Assembly: GCF_006385135.1 (NCBI RefSeq)
Contig: NZ_CP041025.1
Span: forward strand, 2,325,501-2,389,500
From: Paremcibacter congregatus
GTDB lineage: Bacteria > Pseudomonadota > Alphaproteobacteria > Sphingomonadales > Emcibacteraceae
Direction: 5' to 3'
DNA: 64,000 bases
Shown: one piece after another, positions 7,652 to 17,846 of the stretch
Layout: each line of letters begins with the position of its first letter
How positions within the stretch are numbered: position 1 is the stretch's first letter
Made by a program: the position numbers and the translations under genes
The notes under the pieces: model-generated
The model's input: the letters and a program-made list of their open reading frames with translations, nothing else
What the model was told of the DNA's origin: nothing
The model's database searches: none

Positions 7652-7801
7652 ACGCTTACTCCTCAATCGTTTTGCCCCAACACACAAATCCCAGACCTAA
7701 AAGGCCTTTCCCCTTCAGATAACCGCTGTTATCGCCACAAACTATGGCATTTTCTTGGCTGAGGCTACAATATCAGTTTTTCAACTTCCTGGGATAGATA
7801 A

Positions 7802-7844
7802 AAAAACGCCTCAGGCGACTTTTCACAAGTCAGTCTGAGGCGTT
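7802..7844 (-). terminator. Rho-independent terminator of the M3 peptidase gene
   Basis: AAACGCCTCAG (7803-7813) pairs with CTGAGGCGTTT (7834-7844), with an inner GACT/AGTC pairing. On the minus strand a run of T follows (complement of the A tract at 7798-7804). The rest of 7652-7801 shows nothing recognisable. Confidence 0.85.
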
Positions 7845-7863
7845 TCAAAAACTTAAGCAATGG

Positions 7864-10026
7864 TTACTTTACCGGAAAGCCCCGATCCCGCATCAAAGCG
7901 CCAACTTCCGCATCACGCCCGCGGAACAGGCGATAGGCGTCAGCCGGATCAATGGAGTTCCGCACAGAAAACAGATGATCAACAAGCTTCCTTGCCATCT
8001 CCGCATCATAAAAACCACCGGGCGATTCTGCAAAAGCCTCTGCAGCATCCGAGGTCAGAACCTCAGCCCACATATAACCATAATAACCGGCGGCATAGCC
8101 TTCCCCGGCAAAAACATGACCAAATTGCGGCGTCCGATGACGCATCACCAGTTCCTCCGGCATTCCCAATGCAGTCAGTGTTTCGCGTTCAAACGCATCC
8201 GGATCAATATTATCCGGGTCTGTCGTATGTAACTTCAAATCAATAATAGCCGACGCCAGATATTCCGTTGTCTTAAACCCCTGATTAAAGGTGGCGGCAT
8301 TTTTGATCTTCGCCACTAATGCTGCCGGCATCGGTTTGCCGGTTTTATAATGCACCAGATACTGGCTTGTCACTTCATCTGTCAGCAGCCAACGCTCCAG
8401 AAGTTGTGACTGGAATTCCGTATAATCCCGCACCCCTCCATTCAATGTCGGATAGGCGACATTGGATGAGAAATAATGCAAGGCATGGCCAAACTCATGA
8501 AAAAATGTCTCCGCATTATCCCACGAAATCAGGACCGGCTCGCCCTCGGGTCCCTTGGTAAAATTGGAATTATTCGACCCCAGAACATTTTTATCCCCGT
8601 CAAAGGTCGAATGGCTGCGATAAGTCGTCGCCCAGGCGCCTGAGCGTTTGCCTTTACGTGCAAAAGGATCCAGATACCACAATCCAATATGGTCGCCTGT
8701 TGTTTTGTCTGTGACTTCCCAGACCTTCACATCCGGATGAAACACGGGCACGGTTCCGTCTTCTACCGGCGTGAATTCAAAGTTAAACAACCGGCCCGCA
8801 ACAAAGAACATCGCCTCACGCAATTTATCCAGCTGCAAGTATTCCTTCACCTCGCTGGAATCAAGGTCATATTTTTGTTTTCGAACCTTTTCAGAATAGA
8901 AGCGATAATCCCACGGCTTGATTGTGATATTAGCACCTTCCGCATCGGCCACGGCCTGCATATCGGCAACTTCCTGATCAACCCGGGCAATCGCCGCCGG
9001 CCAGACGGATTCCATCAAGGCGGCCGCCCGTTCCGGGGTTTTCGCCATACGGTTTTCCAGACGCCACTGGGCATAATTGTCATAGCCCAGCAGACCAACC
9101 CGTTCATCACGTAATTTCAGGATTTCGGCAATGATGGTATTATTATCAAATTCACCGCCATTATCACCGCGGTTATAATAGTTATTCCACACCGTCTTGC
9201 GCAGATCCCGTTCCGTAGAATATGTCAGAAAAGGGTCCATCGAAGAACGTGTATTGGCAAAGGCATATTGCCCCTCCTTGCCATCGGCTTTGGCGGCGGC
9301 CGCGGCGGCCGTGACAACAGAGTCAGGCAACCCAGCCAATTGGTCTTTCGTCACATAAAGAGTATAGCCATCTTCATCGGCGAGCAGATTATTGCTAAAT
9401 TTTGTATAAAGCTCCGCCAGGCGTTGATTGATTTCTGCATAGCGGGCTTTCCCCACCGCATCAAGCGCCGCGCCATTGCGGGCAAACCCGTCATACGTCA
9501 ACTGGACCACCCGTTGCTGATCCGGACGCAAACCTTTCATTTCCTCGCCTTCATATACCGCTTTGATACGGGCAAAAAGAGCTTCATTCTGGGTAATTTT
9601 GGAATAGAAAGCCGACAGGACTGGCGCCATTTCCGCATTAATTTCCCGGGATTCCGGCGTAGACATATTGCTGCGCCAGATGCCCCGGAAGGTGCCGACC
9701 CGGTTCATCAGTTTGCCCGAACGTTCCAAAGCAACAATGGTATTTTCAAAAGTCGGCGCATCCGGGTTGTTGGTAATTGCATCCATTTCCGCCAGATTTT
9801 CGGCCATGGCGGTTTCCAGAGCCGGCTTCAGGTCAGACAGTTTTACGGTATCGAATGCAGGTAATCCCTGATAAGGCCCCTTCCATTCCTGCAACAAGGT
9901 ATTTTCAACACTGACTTCCTGAGAAGCCGTGGCCGAAGATTTGTTTTCTGCGATGATATCTTCAGAACATCCGGCCAAGGCCAGCATCGTCGCAATCACG
10001 GAAAGGCTGACGAGATTAAATTTCAT
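7864..10026 (-). CDS. dcp: M3-family zinc peptidase (peptidyl-dipeptidase Dcp-like), lipoprotein
   Basis: This is a 720-residue thimet-oligopeptidase-type enzyme that trims peptides, probably C-terminal dipeptides, in the periplasm. The zinc site FFHEFGHALHYF is at about residue 510, with the third ligand Glu in YTEFQSQLLERW. The N-terminus carries a lipoprotein signal with lipobox LAGC at about residue 21, followed by a low-complexity linker, so the enzyme is likely membrane-tethered. The start at 10026 is preceded by AAGGGG; the longer in-frame ORF from 10167 would place the signal internally. The gene is monocistronic with its own terminator. Confidence 0.92.
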   Translation of the reverse strand: MKFNLVSLSVIATMLALAGCSEDIIAENKSSATASQEVSVENTLLQEWKGPYQGLPAFDTVKLSDLKPALETAMAENLAEMDAITNNPDAPTFENTIVALERSGKLMNRVGTFRGIWRSNMSTPESREINAEMAPVLSAFYSKITQNEALFARIKAVYEGEEMKGLRPDQQRVVQLTYDGFARNGAALDAVGKARYAEINQRLAELYTKFSNNLLADEDGYTLYVTKDQLAGLPDSVVTAAAAAAKADGKEGQYAFANTRSSMDPFLTYSTERDLRKTVWNNYYNRGDNGGEFDNNTIIAEILKLRDERVGLLGYDNYAQWRLENRMAKTPERAAALMESVWPAAIARVDQEVADMQAVADAEGANITIKPWDYRFYSEKVRKQKYDLDSSEVKEYLQLDKLREAMFFVAGRLFNFEFTPVEDGTVPVFHPDVKVWEVTDKTTGDHIGLWYLDPFARKGKRSGAWATTYRSHSTFDGDKNVLGSNNSNFTKGPEGEPVLISWDNAETFFHEFGHALHYFSSNVAYPTLNGGVRDYTEFQSQLLERWLLTDEVTSQYLVHYKTGKPMPAALVAKIKNAATFNQGFKTTEYLASAIIDLKLHTTDPDNIDPDAFERETLTALGMPEELVMRHRTPQFGHVFAGEGYAAGYYGYMWAEVLTSDAAEAFAESPGGFYDAEMARKLVDHLFSVRNSIDPADAYRLFRGRDAEVGALMRDRGFPVK

Positions 10027-10173
10027 GATGGTATCCCCTTCATAATGGTTTGATTGTTTTTTTTGAATGATCATGCAAACATTACCGATCCTGACAGAAA
10101 TGGTCAATGTTAGTGACCTTTTCTCCATATATCTAAGACGAATATGTCCACTCAAACGGCCCACCAAAATACA

Positions 10174-10206
10174 AAAGCCCCTTCAGAATAATTCTGAAGG
10201 GGCTTT
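10174..10206 (-). terminator. Hairpin terminator after the zeta-inhibitor gene
   Basis: AAAGCCCCTTCAG and CTGAAGGGGCTTT form a near-perfect long stem around AATAATT. It lies 19 bp beyond the stop of the DUF1476 gene on the minus strand. The T tract is short and interrupted. Confidence 0.7.
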
Positions 10207-10224
10207 AATACTGAAAAAAGCGGA

Positions 10225-10560
10225 TTAATTCGCGCCTTTAAGCTCTTTGGTCAACTGATCACGGGCAATGCTCAGTTGATCTTCCATTTCCCGACGCACT
10301 TGATGTTCGGAAAGGACAATACCCTTGGCATCCAGATCGCCTTTTACTTTACGGTAGACATCTTCGTCACCGGCTTCTTCAAAATCAGCAACCACCACTT
10401 CCTTGGCATACGCCTCGGCAGCGTCCGCGTCCAGGTCCATCTGGCCTGCAGCCCATAACCCGAGCAGCTTGTTGCGACGCGCCATGACTTTAAAGTCAAA
10501 TTCTTCATTGCGGGCAAACTCTTTTTCATAGGCTTGTTCGCGGTCGTCAAATTGGGTCAT
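10225..10560 (-). CDS. DUF1476 protein, F1-ATPase zeta-type inhibitor
   Basis: The product has 111 residues, highly charged and largely helical. It starts with TQFDDREQAYEKEFARNEE and contains FKVMARRNKLLGLWAA, the signature of DUF1476. In Paracoccus denitrificans this family is the zeta subunit, which inhibits ATP hydrolysis by F1 through its N-terminal segment. The family is nearly confined to Alphaproteobacteria, which supports the taxonomic call. The gene stands alone, divergent from purC across 262 bp (10561-10822). I see no clear operator or riboswitch in that stretch. Confidence 0.92.
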   Translation of the reverse strand: MTQFDDREQAYEKEFARNEEFDFKVMARRNKLLGLWAAGQMDLDADAAEAYAKEVVVADFEEAGDEDVYRKVKGDLDAKGIVLSEHQVRREMEDQLSIARDQLTKELKGAN

Positions 10561-10822
10561 TTATCCAATCTCCTTTGAATACTCAATTCTCATTTAGACT
10601 CTGTATGCTTCTTATGTACGCCAGTTGACGACATCTTTCCATATTTTTATATGGAGATTACACGTTTATTTTTAAAGATTACAGCAGGATAAATCTAAAG
10701 TGACATTTCCGGGACCTTAATCGCTTCTCTCCAATTGTTTTCTTCGACCAATTGGGATATGTTCGCCTCGCTTGATTCTATCAACCACATAAGTTTGTTA
10801 CATCAGCTACAGGAACCCTGAT

Positions 10823-11563
10823 ATGCCTAAAGGTGAGAAGCTTTACGAAGGTAAAGCAAAAGTCCTCTATAAGGGGACAGAACCCGGAACGATTGTCCAA
10901 TATTTCAAAGATGACGCCACTGCATTCAATGCCCAGAAAAAGGGTACGATTGCCGGAAAAGGTATTATCAATAACAAAGTCACCGAACTGGTGATGCATA
11001 ACCTTGAAAGAATTGGCATCCCGACCCATTTCATCGAGCGTCTGAGCGACCGCGAGCAGCTGGTCCGCGAAGTCGAAATCGTGCCCCTCGAAGTGATCGT
11101 GCGTAATGTGGTTGCCGGCACCATGGCCAAACGCCTGGGCATGGAAGAAGGCATTCGGCTCGAACGCCCGCTCGTCGAATTCTCGCTCAAGGACGATGCC
11201 CTCGGCGATCCGTTGATTGCGGAAGAACATATCCTCTCCCTTGACCTTGCGGATGAAGACGAATTGTCGGAAATTTTCGACATGACCCATCAGATCAATG
11301 ACTTCCTGCGCGGTATGTTCGCCGGCATCGGTATTGAACTGATCGACTTCAAACTGGAATTTGGCCGTCTCTATGAAGAAGACGAAGTCAGCTACAGCCT
11401 GATCCTAGCCGATGAATTCAGCCCCGATAATTGCCGTCTGTGGGATTTGAAAACCGGCGAGAAAATGGATAAAGACCGCTTCCGCCGCGATCTCGGCGGG
11501 GAAGTCGAAGCCTATCAGGAAGTTGCCCGGCGTCTCGGTATCAGCCTTGAAACCGAAGAATAA
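10823..11563 (+). CDS. purC: Phosphoribosylaminoimidazole-succinocarboxamide synthase
   Basis: SAICAR synthase joins CAIR to aspartate with ATP in de novo purine synthesis. The 246-residue length fits the short bacterial form. Visible motifs are [12 protein letters not shown] at the N-terminus (ATP-binding strand), [30 protein letters not shown] and [21 protein letters not shown] precedes the ATG. It leads a purC-purS-purQ-purL operon, with purS 36 bp downstream. Confidence 0.97.
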   Translation: MPKGEKLYEGKAKVLYKGTEPGTIVQYFKDDATAFNAQKKGTIAGKGIINNKVTELVMHNLERIGIPTHFIERLSDREQLVREVEIVPLEVIVRNVVAGTMAKRLGMEEGIRLERPLVEFSLKDDALGDPLIAEEHILSLDLADEDELSEIFDMTHQINDFLRGMFAGIGIELIDFKLEFGRLYEEDEVSYSLILADEFSPDNCRLWDLKTGEKMDKDRFRRDLGGEVEAYQEVARRLGISLETEE

Positions 11564-11599
11564 TATTTAGCTCTAAGTATATAAAGAAAGGGACACACC

Positions 11600-11839
11600 G
11601 TGAAAGCACGTGTTCATATCACTTTAAAAAACGGCGTTCTTGATCCACAGGGCAAGGCGATTCAGCATTCCTTGTCCGCCCTCGGGTTTGACGGCGTCGA
11701 AGACGTCCGTCAGGGAAAATACATCGAAGTCGACCTGACGGAAACAGACAAAGACAAGGCCTATGCCGCCGTTGAGGAAATGTGCAAGAAGCTTCTGTCG
11801 AATATGGTCATCGAGAATTACGCCATCGATATCGAGTAA
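11600..11839 (+). CDS. purS: FGAM synthase subunit PurS
   Basis: The small 79-residue subunit bridges PurQ and PurL in the three-part formylglycinamidine ribonucleotide synthase. It begins [20 protein letters not shown] and has [19 protein letters not shown], both typical of the family. AAAGGGA precedes the start. Its presence agrees with the small-type PurL encoded downstream. Confidence 0.96.
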   Translation: MKARVHITLKNGVLDPQGKAIQHSLSALGFDGVEDVRQGKYIEVDLTETDKDKAYAAVEEMCKKLLSNMVIENYAIDIE

Positions 11840-11865
11840 CGCTAAATTTAATGGGATTATCGTCC

Positions 11866-12555
11866 ATGAAAACTGCTGTAATTGTATTCCCGGCGTCCAA
11901 TTGCGATCGTGACATGATTGTCGCGCTCGAAAAAGTGACCGGCCAAAAACCCCACGTCATCTGGCATCAGGATTCAGATATCCCTGACGTTGACCTGATC
12001 GCCCTGCCGGGCGGTTTTTCTTTTGGTGATTACCTGCGCTGTGGCGCCATGGCGGCCCAGTCACCGGTAACAAAAAAAGTCATCGAGCATGCGGACCGCG
12101 GCGGTAATGTTATCGGAGTCTGCAACGGCTTCCAGGTCCTGACCGAAACCGGCCTGCTCCCCGGCGCCCTGATGCGCAATGAAAGCCTGAAATTTGTCTG
12201 TAAAGATGTGAAGCTGAAGGTGGAAAATAATGACACCCCCTTCACCAACGCCTATCAACCCGGACAGATCATTACCACCCCTGTTGCTCATCATGATGGC
12301 AATTACTTCGCCGATGACGATACCCTCAAGGCCCTCGAGGACGAAGGCCGGGTCGTATTCCGCTATGTGGATGATAATGGCCAGGCCACAAAGGCCGCCA
12401 ACCCCAACGGATCGCGCAATAACATTGCCGGGATCATCAGCCGCCGCAAGAATATTCTCGGTACGATGCCCCATCCGGAACGGCTGATCGAAGCGCCACA
12501 AGGCGGCACCGACGGCCTCGGTTTCTTTGAAAGTATGATCAACGCTCTAAATTAG
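11866..12555 (+). CDS. purQ: FGAM synthase glutaminase subunit PurQ
   Basis: This class I glutamine amidotransferase (229 residues) supplies ammonia to PurL. The nucleophile Cys sits in [11 protein letters not shown] near residue 86, and the His/Glu pair in MPHPERLIE near the C-terminus. The sequence starts [14 protein letters not shown], which fixes the ATG at 11866; the open frame extends upstream into purS but without family similarity. The ribosome site is weak, 26 bp after purS. Confidence 0.96.
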   Translation: MKTAVIVFPASNCDRDMIVALEKVTGQKPHVIWHQDSDIPDVDLIALPGGFSFGDYLRCGAMAAQSPVTKKVIEHADRGGNVIGVCNGFQVLTETGLLPGALMRNESLKFVCKDVKLKVENNDTPFTNAYQPGQIITTPVAHHDGNYFADDDTLKALEDEGRVVFRYVDDNGQATKAANPNGSRNNIAGIISRRKNILGTMPHPERLIEAPQGGTDGLGFFESMINALN

Positions 12556-12565
12556 GTATCTCAAG

Positions 12566-14788
12566 ATGTCCCAAACACCCGCCTGGAATAACAACGTCGA
12601 AATTACCGATGCCCTGGTCAAGGAACACGGCCTGAGCGATGATGAATACGCCCTGTGCCTGAAAATTCTCGGCCGTACGCCGACCCTGACCGAACTGGGT
12701 ATTTTTTCTGTCATGTGGAGCGAGCATTGCTCTTACAAATCCTCCAAAAAACACCTTAAAACCTTGCCGACCAAGGCGCCCTGGGTGATCCACGGTCCCG
12801 GTGAGAATGCCGGTGTGATCGATATTGGTGACAATCAGGCCATTATCTTTAAAATGGAAAGCCATAACCACCCGTCCTATATCGAACCCTATCAGGGCGC
12901 GGCGACCGGCGTTGGGGGTATCCTCCGCGATGTCTTCACCATGGGCGCCCGGCCCATCGCCAATATGAACGCCCTGCGCTTTGGCTCCCCTGATCATCCC
13001 AAGACCAAACATCTGCTCGGCGGTGTCGTCGAAGGCATTGGCGGTTACGGCAATTGTGTCGGTGTTCCCACTGTTGGCGGTGAAACCAATTTCCACCCCT
13101 CTTATGACGGCAACATCCTGGTCAACGCCATGAATGTCGGTCTGGCACAACAGGACAAGATTTTCCTGTCCGCCGCCGCCGGTATCGGCAACCCTGTGAT
13201 TTATGTCGGCTCGAAGACCGGACGTGACGGCATCCACGGCGCCACCATGGCGTCTGCCGAATTCACAGAGGACAGCGAAGAGAAACGCCCGACCGTGCAA
13301 GTCGGCGACCCCTTCACCGAAAAACTGTTGATCGAAGCCTGTCTCGAACTGATGGCCACCGACATGATCGTCGCCATTCAGGATATGGGGGCGGCTGGCC
13401 TAACCTCTTCCTCCGTCGAGATGGCATCTGGCGGCGGTGTTGGTTTTGCCTTTAATCTCGATATGGTGCCCCAGCGCGAAGAAGGCATGACGCCTTACGA
13501 GATGATGCTGTCGGAAAGCCAGGAACGCATGCTGATCGTCCTGAAACCGGGTCGTGAAGCGGAAGCCAAGGCAATCTTTGATAAATGGGATCTCGACTTT
13601 GCCGTGATTGGCAAGATCACCGACACCGGCAACCTGACCCTGACCTTCAAAGGCGATGTGGTCGCCGATATTCCCACCAAACCCCTGGCCGACAATTCCC
13701 CGGAATATGATCGTCCCTGGGTCAAACAGGAACCCAAAGCCATCCTTGGCGCGGACAGCTTCCCCGCCCCTGCCGATATGGCCGATACGTTGCTTAAAAT
13801 GGTCGGGTCTCCCGATCTGTGCAGCCGTGAATGGATCTGGCAACAATATGACCATCAGGTGATGGCCGACACCATTCAGAAACCGGGCGGCGACGCCGCT
13901 GTAGTCCGCGTGCATGGTACCGACAAGGCCGTGGCGATTTCCACTGACTGTACGCCACGCTATTGCTACGCCGATCCGGTTGAAGGCGGCAAGCAGGCCG
14001 TGGCGGAAACCTGGCGTAACATTACCGCCGTCGGCGCAAACCCTCTGGCGATCACCGATTGTCTCAATTTCGGCAACCCCGAACGCCCGGAAATCATGGG
14101 TCAGTTTGTTGGCTGTATCGAAGGCATGAAGGAAGCCTGTGAAATACTCGACTACCCCGTCGTCTCCGGCAATGTCTCGCTCTATAACGAGACCAACGGA
14201 ACCGGCATTCACCCAACGCCGGCCATTGGCGGCGTCGGCCTGTTGTCAGACAGCAGCAAGATGGTCACCATCGCCCCGAAAACCGCAGGGGAAGTTCTCC
14301 TGCTTGTCGGTGAAACATCAGGCCACCTCGGCGCTTCACTGTATCAGACTGTGATGCAGGGTGAAGAAGCCGGCGCCCCGCCAAAAGTAGACCTGCGACT
14401 TGAAAAGAAGAACGGTGATTTTGTCCGGGCCCAGATCGACGCCCGCAACATTTCGGCCTGTCACGATATTTCAGACGGCGGCCTGATGGTGGCGCTCGCC
14501 GAAATGGCGATGGCGGCAAAAATGGGTATGGATGTTACGCTGAACGGCGGCGATATCCCACTGCATGCTTACGGCTTCGGCGAAGATCAGGCCCGGTACA
14601 TTCTGTCTGTTTCTCCTGAAAAAGCCGATGACGTCCGCGCCGCCGCGGCTCAGGCCGGCATCACCCTGGAAACTTTAGGAAATACCGGTGGCGATACGTT
14701 GACGTTCAATAACGACATCACCCTATCAATGTCACAACTGCTTGACACCCATCAAAGATGGATGCCAGACTATATGAGCATAGACTAA
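12566..14788 (+). CDS. purL: FGAM synthase large subunit PurL (small form)
   Basis: The 740-residue ATP-dependent amidotransferase works with PurS and PurQ. Motifs include [14 protein letters not shown] near residue 50, [34 protein letters not shown] and [13 protein letters not shown]. The second AIR-synthase-like half has [16 protein letters not shown]-type sequence (positions about 14040-14090) and [20 protein letters not shown] precedes the ORF, 10 bp after purQ. In many relatives bolA follows directly; here a foreign-looking gene intervenes 9 bp after the stop. Confidence 0.97.
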   Translation: MSQTPAWNNNVEITDALVKEHGLSDDEYALCLKILGRTPTLTELGIFSVMWSEHCSYKSSKKHLKTLPTKAPWVIHGPGENAGVIDIGDNQAIIFKMESHNHPSYIEPYQGAATGVGGILRDVFTMGARPIANMNALRFGSPDHPKTKHLLGGVVEGIGGYGNCVGVPTVGGETNFHPSYDGNILVNAMNVGLAQQDKIFLSAAAGIGNPVIYVGSKTGRDGIHGATMASAEFTEDSEEKRPTVQVGDPFTEKLLIEACLELMATDMIVAIQDMGAAGLTSSSVEMASGGGVGFAFNLDMVPQREEGMTPYEMMLSESQERMLIVLKPGREAEAKAIFDKWDLDFAVIGKITDTGNLTLTFKGDVVADIPTKPLADNSPEYDRPWVKQEPKAILGADSFPAPADMADTLLKMVGSPDLCSREWIWQQYDHQVMADTIQKPGGDAAVVRVHGTDKAVAISTDCTPRYCYADPVEGGKQAVAETWRNITAVGANPLAITDCLNFGNPERPEIMGQFVGCIEGMKEACEILDYPVVSGNVSLYNETNGTGIHPTPAIGGVGLLSDSSKMVTIAPKTAGEVLLLVGETSGHLGASLYQTVMQGEEAGAPPKVDLRLEKKNGDFVRAQIDARNISACHDISDGGLMVALAEMAMAAKMGMDVTLNGGDIPLHAYGFGEDQARYILSVSPEKADDVRAAAAQAGITLETLGNTGGDTLTFNNDITLSMSQLLDTHQRWMPDYMSID

Positions 14789-14797
14789 GAAAAATTT

Positions 14798-15796
14798 ATG
14801 TTTTTATCACACATACATAACTTTCGCGCCCTAGCTATAATAGGAATAATATGTACACATAGTCTGGATGCTTTTCAGTGGAATGATAATCCCGAAGTGT
14901 TTAGGCTTTTTAAGTCTGTTGTTGACGGATCATCGTTACTGTTCACTTTTATTTCTGGTTTTTTATTCCAATATCTCAGCAAAAATTTTGAAAAAGAGAA
15001 ATATTGGAAAAACAAGGTGAAGAATGTCATTTCACCTTATTTCTTTATGTCTATACCGGCCTTGTATTATTTTACGCAAATAGAAATACAAGACTCTGTT
15101 GAAGCAAGCTTCTATGCTCTGCCTACCTATCAACAAATCTTATACTTCCTTGGTACAGGGCGGCATATGGCGCCCTATTGGTTCGTCCCCGCAGTAACAA
15201 TATTTTTTATTCTTGGCCCCTTTCTTGTGTGGGCTGAAAGAGAAGGCACAATATATAAGCTGATGCCACTTTTTATTGTTATATCTTTTTTTCATGGAAA
15301 AGGAGGACAATTGGGTCCGCTTAGTCATGCAATATATATGTTTTCCATATATTTAGCAGGTATGTATTTTGCGCGTCATCATGATAGGCTGATCATTACA
15401 ATCTCGAAGTATCACCTCATACTTCTGGCAGCCACTATACTCTTCTCATTAGGGCAAATCATCTACTATGAAGAATATAGAAACTACTTCATGTATTTAC
15501 ACAAACTTGTCATATGCCCTCTTTTGATATATTACCTCTATCAGACAAGAGAGTTGTTCGGGCATACATTGACGAAGATTGGTCATTTTAGTTTTGGAAT
15601 TTTCTTCATACATGCATATATTCTTCCCCTACTTAAAAGAATATATGTAAAATTTACTGACCATATTGAAATGCCAGAAGGAGACATTATCTCTTCTGTA
15701 GGACTAACACTATTTGTTTTGATCATATGTGTATTAATTGTTTCTTTATCGAATAAAGTAGGTAAAAAATACAGTAAATTAGTAATAGGATCATAA
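14798..15796 (+). CDS. Acyltransferase family 3 membrane protein (AT-rich, probably acquired)
   Basis: The 332-residue integral membrane O-acyltransferase begins FLSHIHNFRALAIIGIICTHS, with the Arg and His typical of the OafA/NolL-type fold. About ten hydrophobic segments follow (for example residues 10-25, 45-62, 80-95, 125-145 and 205-225). Such enzymes acetylate or succinylate surface polysaccharides; the substrate here is unknown. By eye the GC content is about one third, far below purL and bolA. It sits 9 bp after purL and 13 bp before bolA, so it is transcribed with them. No transposase or repeats flank it. Confidence 0.82.
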   Translation: MFLSHIHNFRALAIIGIICTHSLDAFQWNDNPEVFRLFKSVVDGSSLLFTFISGFLFQYLSKNFEKEKYWKNKVKNVISPYFFMSIPALYYFTQIEIQDSVEASFYALPTYQQILYFLGTGRHMAPYWFVPAVTIFFILGPFLVWAEREGTIYKLMPLFIVISFFHGKGGQLGPLSHAIYMFSIYLAGMYFARHHDRLIITISKYHLILLAATILFSLGQIIYYEEYRNYFMYLHKLVICPLLIYYLYQTRELFGHTLTKIGHFSFGIFFIHAYILPLLKRIYVKFTDHIEMPEGDIISSVGLTLFVLIICVLIVSLSNKVGKKYSKLVIGS

Positions 15797-15809
15797 AGAA
15801 AGAATAAAT

Positions 15810-16043
15810 ATGGCAATGGAAGCATCAGAAATTGAAGCGATGATCCGGGAATCCCTTCCCGATGCGAAAGTCACGATTCAGGACCTGCGCGGGGATGGCG
15901 ACCATTATGCCGCTCTCGTCGTGTCAAGCGCATTTGAAGGCATCAGCCGCGTCAAGCAACATCAAATGGTGTATCAGGCGCTGAAAGGCAAGATGGGGGA
16001 CGATCTGCATGCCCTCGCCCTGCAAACTGCCGTGCCCGAGTAA
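15810..16043 (+). CDS. bolA: BolA-like protein
   Basis: The 77-residue BolA/IbaG-type protein partners monothiol glutaredoxins in handling Fe-S clusters. Characteristic features are the N-terminal EASEIEAMIRESLPDAKV helix, the GDGDHYAALVVSSAFEGISRVKQHQMVYQAL core with the conserved His residues, and HALALQT at the end. AAGAAAG precedes the ATG. The adjacent grxD, 28 bp downstream, matches the known functional pairing. Confidence 0.94.
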   Translation: MAMEASEIEAMIRESLPDAKVTIQDLRGDGDHYAALVVSSAFEGISRVKQHQMVYQALKGKMGDDLHALALQTAVPE

Positions 16044-16071
16044 CACAGAAACAAATTCAGGAAGTAAAATT

Positions 16072-16404
16072 ATGACAAATCCGGTTTTCGCCCGTATCGA
16101 GCAAGACATTCAGAAAAGCGATATCGTGCTCTACATGAAAGGCAGCCCCATGTTCCCGCAATGCGGTTTCTCGGCCGCCGTTGTCGAAGTCCTCAACCAT
16201 TTCAATGTGGAATTTGAAGGGTTTGACGTGCTGCAGGACCCGGCCCTGCGTGACGGCATCAAAGAATATAGCGAATGGCCCACCATTCCGCAGCTTTATG
16301 TCAAAGGTGAATTCGTTGGCGGCTGCGACATCATCCGTGAAATGGCCGCCAGCGGTGAGCTGGTTGGACTGTTCGAAGAAAAAGGCATCGCGCCGAAAGC
16401 CTGA
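16072..16404 (+). CDS. grxD: Monothiol glutaredoxin Grx4/GrxD
   Basis: The protein of 110 residues binds a [2Fe-2S] cluster with glutathione and BolA. The active site is QCGFS near residue 32, preceded by VLYMKGSPMFP, with WPTIPQLYVKGEFVGGCDI further on (the TVP-like loop and GG motif that bind glutathione). The ATG at 16072 follows AGGAAG. Last gene of the purC-to-grxD run, closed by a strong terminator. Confidence 0.96.
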   Translation: MTNPVFARIEQDIQKSDIVLYMKGSPMFPQCGFSAAVVEVLNHFNVEFEGFDVLQDPALRDGIKEYSEWPTIPQLYVKGEFVGGCDIIREMAASGELVGLFEEKGIAPKA

Positions 16405-16416
16405 CCTTGATTTTTT

Positions 16417-16456
16417 AAAAAGCCCGCCCTGGCGATAGCGTCACGGCGGGCTTTTT
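16417..16456. terminator. Bidirectional rho-independent terminator
   Basis: AAAAAGCCCGCC (16417-16428) pairs perfectly with GGCGGGCTTTTT (16445-16456). It serves grxD on the plus strand and the convergent serine protease gene on the minus strand. Confidence 0.92.
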
Positions 16457-16461
16457 CTATC

Positions 16462-17328
16462 TCAATCGACAACACAGACAACTTTGGCCACTGAAAGCCT
16501 TTTGCGCAGCAGGTTACCCTGATCCCGCAACCTGTCCACTCGGTACGGCTGATCACTCTGCTGTGTCACCGCCTGATAATCCGTCTGCTGAAGCAGGCTG
16601 GTTACGGTTTCCGGCAAAGAAGAATAAGACCGCCCCCGGCGCACGGACCCCGCAATATGAACCCCCACCAGATGTCCGCGGGCGTTGAGAACCGGTCCGC
16701 CACTGATGCCGCCAAGCGACAGGTTATGATCCGGCTGCCGGATCTTCTCGGCCCAGACCAAGACAGCTTCCCGGCCTTTCCGCACTCCCTGGGTCTTAAT
16801 AATCCGACGCCCGATCAGGCGGGAATAAACATTGCCCGGCTCCCCCCGGGGATAGCCGAAATGGAACCCTTCCGCATTATAGGTTAATGTGTCGGTTTCT
16901 ATCTGAAAAGCCTTGGCGCCCGCAACAGTCTTTAAAATACTGACATCGGCGGTCGGGTGCGGAATAACCTCCTCCACCCGATACCCCTTGCGCGGCGAGG
17001 TAAGCACGATCAGCCGGGTGCAGTCTTCCGTCACATGCCGCGCCGTGCCCCATATCCCCTCATCTGACAAGGCAAAGGCGGTGCCTGTCGACATGCTCCC
17101 GTGCTGTTTTTGCTCTACATTGATCAAAATTTCAGGGTCCAGACGGCTCTTCTGTTTCAATTCCCCCTCGCCTTCCGGACGCAATTCCCGCAAGGGCGGC
17201 GGCGCCGTTTCACCGACAACAGATTTTGGGCGTACAGGCGGCACAGAATCCACGCCCCCTTCCGGCAAAGACGAACTGATTGCCGTAAAAATAATAAACA
17301 AGGAAAGCCAGAAGTAAAACTTGCTCAT
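16462..17328 (-). CDS. Secreted trypsin-like serine protease (HtrA-like fold, no PDZ)
   Basis: The 288-residue protein has an N-terminal hydrophobic signal (residues 3-20), a Pro/Glu-rich linker to about 65 and an S1-type protease domain. The triad can be read as His in GTARHV (about residue 97), Asp in TADVSILK (about 130) and Ser in GGISGGPVL (about 217). No PDZ domain follows; the C-terminus is short and basic, ending with a VVCVVD tail. It starts 5 bp after the DUF350 gene, so the two form an operon. The substrate is unknown. Confidence 0.84.
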   Translation of the reverse strand: MSKFYFWLSLFIIFTAISSSLPEGGVDSVPPVRPKSVVGETAPPPLRELRPEGEGELKQKSRLDPEILINVEQKQHGSMSTGTAFALSDEGIWGTARHVTEDCTRLIVLTSPRKGYRVEEVIPHPTADVSILKTVAGAKAFQIETDTLTYNAEGFHFGYPRGEPGNVYSRLIGRRIIKTQGVRKGREAVLVWAEKIRQPDHNLSLGGISGGPVLNARGHLVGVHIAGSVRRGRSYSSLPETVTSLLQQTDYQAVTQQSDQPYRVDRLRDQGNLLRKRLSVAKVVCVVD

Positions 17329-17333
17329 CGGGA

Positions 17334-17747
17334 TCAGGCCGCAATCGCAGCTGCATTAATCATCGCCACCGATATTTTCCCGGAAAAAAGCAGAATCGCC
17401 GGACCAATTTCATCCCGTTCAATCCGCCCCTGCAGGTCATCAATGATAAAATGCGCCGCATAAAAGGCGATAATCTGTACAACCAACGCCACAATCCCCC
17501 AGATGATGATATCCCAGTGATTGACGCTGCCTGCGAGACAAAACGCCAACGGAATGGCCAGTCCGAGAATACCCGCCGACAGAGAAATGGCCGCAGATAT
17601 ATTACCCTCCTTAACCATCTTGATTTCCCGAAACGGGGTAATTTTTTCATAAATGATAACCGCGATGACGAACATCGACAGCGTGATCATAAAATGTAAA
17701 ATGAACAGAGGAAAACCTGCTAGAAAACTTTGTAAAACCGCCGACAT
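17334..17747 (-). CDS. DUF350 inner-membrane protein
   Basis: The 137-residue protein has four predicted membrane helices (about 10-30, 50-72, 78-100 and 115-135). The motif FREIKMVKEGNISAAISLSAGILGLAI after the first helix is typical of DUF350 (YjfL-like). Function is unknown; relatives often accompany secreted or membrane-stress genes. GGGAGTGAT precedes the ATG. The downstream serine protease is almost certainly co-transcribed. Confidence 0.85.
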   Translation of the reverse strand: MSAVLQSFLAGFPLFILHFMITLSMFVIAVIIYEKITPFREIKMVKEGNISAAISLSAGILGLAIPLAFCLAGSVNHWDIIIWGIVALVVQIIAFYAAHFIIDDLQGRIERDEIGPAILLFSGKISVAMINAAAIAA

Positions 17748-17846
17748 ATCACTCCCTGAAAGATGTTTTTTTGATGCGTGAACCCTACCAGCTTCCGAGG
17801 GGAATCTGTAGAAAAAACTTATCCGTGATAAAAGAGACAGAAATAA

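Noticed and set aside
14789-15809. Insertion sequence or prophage remnant around the acyltransferase
   Set aside because: No transposase, integrase, terminal inverted repeat or target duplication could be seen at either edge.
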